Shown piece by piece: positions 5,599 to 7,438 of a stretch of 7,438 nucleotides of DNA. How positions within the stretch are numbered: the first letter of the stretch is position 1; each line of letters begins with the position of its first letter. The DNA comes from Methanobacteriota archaeon (lineage in GTDB: Archaea > Hydrothermarchaeota > Hydrothermarchaeia > Hydrothermarchaeales > SZUA-236), in the NCBI GenBank assembly GCA_003230355.1, contig QIDD01000109.1:1-7438 (forward strand). Direction: 5' to 3'. A program made the position numbers and the translations under genes. Below the pieces are notes generated by a model. The model was given only the letters and a program-made list of their open reading frames with translations, was not told the origin of the DNA and searched no databases.

Positions 5599-5763
5599 AT
5601 GGCGGGAAAACATGTTGTAAGGGTATTTAGAGTGAAGATGTCTGAAAAGATGTCAAATGAAATAGAGGACCTAATTTCCGACGGCACCTATGTAACTTAT
5701 GCTGATGCCATCCGTCACTCGCTGTCTCTTCTGCTTGATAAGCACAAAAAGGATCTAAGCTAA
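5599..5763 (+). CDS. Small ribbon-helix-helix DNA-binding protein (54 aa)
   Basis: Short gene easily missed because of its length. It begins MAGKHVVRVFRVKMSEKM and continues through a helix A (NEIEDLISDGTY), a turn, and ADAIRHSLSLLLDKH as helix B, matching the archaeal RHH pattern strand-helix-helix with a basic strand (VVRVFRVKM, residues 6-14). Full length for a minimal RHH protein is 45-60 aa. The ATG at 5599 has only a weak purine-rich stretch (GAGAGAGAAAG) upstream. It lies 70 bp after the HTH/zinc-ribbon gene on the same strand and could be co-transcribed. Its last 9 bases overlap the end of the convergent winged-helix gene. RHH proteins are regulators or antitoxins; no toxin is recognisable next to it. 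Confidence 0.65.
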   Translation: MAGKHVVRVFRVKMSEKMSNEIEDLISDGTYVTYADAIRHSLSLLLDKHKKDLS

Positions 5764-6300
5764 CCTCTGCGGCTCCTCAGATAGAGGGTCTTTTTCAACA
5801 AGGTTGAGTATCTTTGACCAGTGATAGAGGAAGAGATTTCCCTTATAGGTTGTTTTAAATTTGTTCCCACGTTTTTTGTCGCCTTCCTCTGTGATCATTT
5901 CCGCGTCCGTCAGGAACTGCAGATAAGATTTGAGCTGGGTGTAGCTTAGGTTGGCTTGATAGAGTATCTTTGTCTTAATCGCGCCTCTGCGCATAATTGT
6001 GAGCATGAAGGCAAGTATCTCCATTTCTGATCTGCGGGTGTTAAGGCTTGTGAGGCAGCTTCGCTCCAAGTCGAATCGTTCGAGCCATTTAAGTTCTTGG
6101 TCGTATTCTTTTATGAGTTCGTCGTCGATGAGATCAAAAATAACCCTGAGTTTTTCAATGTTCAAATCCTCTGGTGAGTCGAGCTGATTTATGAATCCTT
6201 TTATCTCTCCCAGCCTCTTTTTTACGGCCTCGCTTTTTGTGGAGGATGACATTGGAAGATACCCAGCTGCGTCTGAAATTTTTTTCACCGCCTCATTCAA
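5755..6300 (-). CDS. Winged helix-turn-helix protein (HTH_45-like), probable regulator
   Basis: 181-aa cytosolic protein. Residues 1-85 are helical and charged, with a likely coiled region (VKKRLGEIKGFINQL; DDELIKEYDQELKWLERFD). Residues 88-165 are an archaeal winged helix: RRSEMEILAFMLTIMRRGA, then TKILYQANLSYTQLKSYLQF (recognition helix), TDAEMITEE and a wing GDKKRGNKFKTTYKG, ending in a long helix. This is the PF14947 (HTH_45) pattern seen in archaeal regulators. The start is uncertain: TTG at 6300 is the first codon after an in-frame stop and has no ribosome-binding site; ATG at 6252 (MSSSTKSEAVKK) is an alternative. Palindrome copy 2 and a TATA element lie just upstream, so it may be controlled by, or itself bind, that site. 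Confidence 0.72.
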   Translation of the reverse strand: MNEAVKKISDAAGYLPMSSSTKSEAVKKRLGEIKGFINQLDSPEDLNIEKLRVIFDLIDDELIKEYDQELKWLERFDLERSCLTSLNTRRSEMEILAFMLTIMRRGAIKTKILYQANLSYTQLKSYLQFLTDAEMITEEGDKKRGNKFKTTYKGNLFLYHWSKILNLVEKDPLSEEPQRLA

Positions 6301-6337
6301 ATCGAGATATTAATATACTAAAAATTAACGTTAGATT

Positions 6338-6347
6338 CTATATATAG
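6338..6347 (-). promoter_or_regulatory. TATA element upstream of the winged-helix gene
   Basis: CTATATATAG is a symmetrical TATA element, usable on either strand. On the minus strand it would start transcription near 6318, giving an approximately 18-base leader to the TTG at 6300. Palindrome copy 2 begins seven bases upstream of it, so a protein bound there could contact or block TBP/TFB. Confidence 0.5.
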
Positions 6348-6349
6348 TT

Positions 6350-6369
6350 TTCTAGAACAATGTTCTATT
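6350..6369. promoter_or_regulatory. Palindromic operator candidate, copy 2 (AGAACAATGTTCT)
   Basis: AGAACAATGTTCT at 6354-6366, inside TTCTAGAACAATGTTCTATT. It matches copy 1 at 19 of 20 bases, with 16 consecutive identical bases, and has the same orientation of flanking ATT on the + strand. It is 7 bp upstream of the TATA element of the winged-helix gene, closer than copy 1 is to its TATA element (21 bp). Confidence 0.55.
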
Positions 6370-6418
6370 TTCCCACCAACTGAGAAAAATACCCTAACCA
6401 CACAATAATTCAACGATG

Positions 6419-6435
6419 CCAAAAGTTTAAAAAAG
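6419..6435 (+). promoter_or_regulatory. Possible + strand promoter for an untranslated RNA
   Basis: CCAAAAGTTTAAAAAAG resembles a BRE followed by an A/T-rich TATA element. A start near 6453 would give an RNA of about 90 nt ending at the T-tract after the first stem-loop (6536-6541). No long reading frame follows. The support is pattern only. Confidence 0.3.
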
Positions 6436-6452
6436 AGGTTCTATGGCTAGAG

Positions 6453-6541
6453 AAGTTTCGCACAATAAAAATTCATGACATAAAACCGCGGCCAAAGAAG
6501 TATTGACCCCAATCGAACAAAAGCGTTCGATTGACTTTTTT
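6453..6541 (+). ncRNA. Possible small RNA ending in a hairpin and T-tract
   Basis: Defined only by the candidate promoter at 6419-6435 and the stem-loop plus T6 at 6510-6541. I do not see convincing C/D boxes (RUGAUGA, CUGA) or an H/ACA arrangement, and it matches no RNA family I recognise. This and the neighbouring sites are all that I can see in the 322-base stretch 6301-6622 without a protein gene. Confidence 0.2.
6510..6541 (+). terminator. Stem-loop followed by T6 (terminator-like hairpin)
   Basis: CAATCGAAC (6510-6518) pairs perfectly with GTTCGATTG (6525-6533) around the six-base loop AAAAGC, and is followed by AC then TTTTTT (6536-6541). Nine uninterrupted pairs before a T-run resemble an intrinsic terminator on the + strand. 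Confidence 0.45.
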
Positions 6542-6558
6542 ATCCTACACTCTATGGA

Positions 6559-6588
6559 GAAATTTGCGCTAGCAAATTTCGGGTTTTT
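6559..6588 (+). terminator. Second perfect stem-loop with T5 tract
   Basis: GAAATTTGC (6559-6567) pairs perfectly with GCAAATTTC (6572-6580) around GCTA, followed by GGG and TTTTT (6584-6588). It could be a second terminator or a structured RNA element, or a protein-binding dyad. Confidence 0.35.
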
Positions 6589-6593
6589 GGCTC

Positions 6594-6621
6594 CCAAGAC
6601 TTTTTTCATAAAAAGGCTTGG
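6594..6621 (-). terminator. Third stem-loop, at the 3' end of the tRNA; probable tRNA terminator region
   Basis: CCAAG (6594-6598) pairs with CTTGG (6617-6621) and CTTTTT with AAAAAG across one mismatch, with a four-base loop. Read on the minus strand it begins one base after the tRNA discriminator and places TTTTT (6614-6610) eight bases past the tRNA end, the expected oligo-T stop of an archaeal tRNA transcript. Confidence 0.45.
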
Positions 6622-6622
6622 A

Positions 6623-6697
6623 TGGGGTCGCTGAGATTCGAACTCAGGTCCATGCGCTCCGAACGCACGAGGATGGTCCAGGCTACCCTACGACCCC
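6623..6697 (-). tRNA. tRNA-Pro(CGG)
   Basis: Complete cloverleaf on the minus strand. The acceptor stem GGGGTCG pairs with CGACCCC (seven pairs), then U8 and A9. The D-arm is GGGT...TCCT, with a G10-U25 wobble, an 13-22 U-U mismatch and the loop GG. The anticodon stem is GTGCG/CGCAT (one G-U) with loop TTCGGAG, so U33 precedes anticodon CGG, which reads the proline codon CCG. The T-stem CTGAG/CTCAG encloses TTCGAAT. The discriminator is A73 and no CCA is encoded. No intron. A shifted reading (anticodon TCG, Arg) would break the anticodon stem and is rejected. The AGCCTGG D-loop resembles other archaeal tRNA-Pro genes. Confidence 0.9.
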
Positions 6698-6740
6698 GTG
6701 GGTGTTTTTTGTGCTGGGTGTTTGTTAGTTTTGGCTTGGC

Positions 6741-6758
6741 ATAAAAAAACTTCTTTCG
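6741..6758 (-). promoter_or_regulatory. Candidate promoter of tRNA-Pro
   Basis: On the minus strand CGAAAGAA is followed by GTTTTTTTAT, a BRE plus T-rich TATA-like element. Transcription would begin near 6720, leaving about 20 bases of A/C-rich leader to be removed by RNase P. The BRE matches that of the XRE gene promoter (CGAAAG). Confidence 0.4.
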
Positions 6759-6788
6759 ACGATTGCCGTATGGTTGCGCATTTATCTG

Positions 6789-6804
6789 CGAAAGTGTTAT
6801 ATAG
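6789..6804 (+). promoter_or_regulatory. BRE/TATA promoter of the XRE-family regulator gene
   Basis: CGAAAGTG followed by TTATATAG on the + strand, a near-consensus archaeal promoter. The expected start is about 6824, giving a leader of roughly 20 bases that carries GAGGTG at 6831-6836. Confidence 0.65.
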
Positions 6805-6830
6805 ACGGTGGGTTATTGCACATGGAAGTT

Positions 6831-6836
6831 GAGGTG
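6831..6836 (+). promoter_or_regulatory. Ribosome-binding site GAGGTG that fixes the TTG start of the XRE gene
   Basis: GAGGTG lies seven bases before the TTG at 6844-6846. The ATG at 6822 is in another frame and lies upstream of the site; the in-frame TTG at 6829 overlaps it. Confidence 0.6.
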
Positions 6837-6843
6837 TTTTCTT

Positions 6844-7438
6844 TTGGAGTCTGTTGCAGAGCTTTCAACAAGGATTGCGGGCGAAATATCGCTTTCAGAG
6901 GATCCGTCGAAGACGATTCGAAAGTGGCGTGAGCTGTTCGGGCTTACACAGAGTGAGCTTGCCCGCTATCTCAAGACAACGCCGAGTGTGGTCTGTGATT
7001 ATGAGTCTGGGCGGCGCAGGCATCCTGGCACAGGAGTTGTGAAAAAGATTGTTGAAGCTGTGATCCAGGCTGATTCAGATCGCGGTTCTCCCTTTGTGAA
7101 GAACTATGAGCGCAGTCACATCTCGCAGAGGGGTTCGGATGTGATTATGGATATGCGTGAGTTTGAAACGCCGCTTTCTGTTGCTGATCTTTGCAGTGCT
7201 GTTTGTGGTGAGGTAGTAGCTGGAGTGGAGTACTCTGACGCGGTTGTTTTTGGCTACACTGTGATTGACAGTATCCGCGCGATTCTAGAGTTTAATTCAG
7301 ATGATTTTCTCAGGCTCTACGGCGCGACTACGCAGCGGGTGCTTGTTTTTACAAAAGTTTCTTATGGCAGAAGCCCGCTCATCGCGATCAGGGTGTCAAG
7401 TTTCAAGCCGAAGGTTGTGATTATGCACGGAGTATCTG
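6844..7438 (+). CDS. Archaeal XRE-family HTH transcriptional regulator (3' end outside window)
   Basis: 198 codons are visible and the frame is open at the right edge. Residues 17-75 are a Cro/C1-type HTH: SLSEDPSKTIRKWRELFGLT, then QSELARYLKTTPSVVCDYES, then GRRRHPGTGVVKKIVEA. The rest (about 85-198) contains RGSDVIMDMREFETPLSV and LYGATTQRVLVFTKVSYGRS, ending at SFKPKVVIMHG, a C-terminal domain I associate with the conserved archaeal regulator group COG1709. Family members are about 300 residues, so roughly two thirds is present. The start is TTG, chosen from the GAGGTG site and the promoter at 6789-6804. It is transcribed away from tRNA-Pro. Its target genes cannot be read from the window. 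Confidence 0.75.
   Translation, partial: MESVAELSTRIAGEISLSEDPSKTIRKWRELFGLTQSELARYLKTTPSVVCDYESGRRRHPGTGVVKKIVEAVIQADSDRGSPFVKNYERSHISQRGSDVIMDMREFETPLSVADLCSAVCGEVVAGVEYSDAVVFGYTVIDSIRAILEFNSDDFLRLYGATTQRVLVFTKVSYGRSPLIAIRVSSFKPKVVIMHGVS

Noticed and set aside
6444..6479. ATG with GAGG upstream, reading MAREVSHNKNS then stop.
   Set aside because: Eleven codons with no recognisable content; more likely part of an untranslated region.
6510..6621. The three stem-loops as a CRISPR array or start of a mobile element.
   Set aside because: The stems differ in sequence, there are no repeated spacer-length units, and no transposase or terminal inverted repeats are seen.
6623..6697. tRNA as an integration (attachment) site.
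   Set aside because: No second copy of the tRNA 3' end and no integrase gene were found in the window.

Overview
The window looks like chromosomal DNA of an archaeon, probably of euryarchaeal type; I cannot name the lineage. Several signs agree. Promoters have the archaeal BRE plus TATA form (for example upstream of positions 2636 and 6844). One operon appears leaderless, others carry a strong GAGGTG-type Shine-Dalgarno, and stop codons are followed by oligo-T tracts. The tRNA-Pro gene has no encoded CCA. Three protein types are typical of archaea: an Alg7/AglH-like GlcNAc-1-phosphate transferase, an HTH_45-type winged-helix protein, and an XRE regulator with an archaea-specific C-terminal domain.

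Layout. Positions 1-575 hold the end of a VanZ-like membrane protein on the + strand, meeting tail to tail a minus-strand pair: an RHH regulator (1718-1515) coupled by ATGA to a polyprenyl-phosphate GlcNAc-1-P transferase-like protein (1518-565). Next, all on the minus strand, are a secreted C39-like cysteine peptidase (2636-2151) and a small CxxC/CxxC protein (2124-1825), with their own promoter and an oligo-T terminator. A possible 54-aa ORF (2797-2633) precedes them. Upstream lies a two-gene operon for nucleotide-sugar modification: a Gfo/Idh/MocA oxidoreductase resembling UDP-GlcNAc 3-dehydrogenase (5008-4073), coupled by GTGA to a UDP-ManNAc/UDP-GlcNAc 6-dehydrogenase-type enzyme (4076-2940). 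The second gene has a C-terminal frameshift as read here.

Positions 5154-6300 are a regulatory cluster: an HTH plus zinc-ribbon protein, a hidden 54-aa RHH protein at 5599-5763, and a convergent winged-helix protein. A 13-bp perfect palindrome, AGAACAATGTTCT, inside a nearly identical 20-bp block, occurs twice: between the sugar operon and the HTH/zinc-ribbon gene, and upstream of the winged-helix gene. It is the best candidate for a local regulatory circuit. Positions 6301-6622 have no clear protein gene but hold this site, TATA elements and three consecutive stem-loops. tRNA-Pro(CGG) follows on the minus strand, then the start of an XRE regulator that runs off the right edge.

Together, the two dehydrogenases would supply a UDP-diacetamido-sugar uronate or related precursor, as in methanococcal N-glycan and bacterial O-antigen synthesis, and the GPT-like enzyme would begin lipid-linked glycan assembly. 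The aminotransferase and acetyltransferase that normally complete the sugar pathway are not in the window. Whether the regulators control the sugar genes is inference from position and the shared palindrome.
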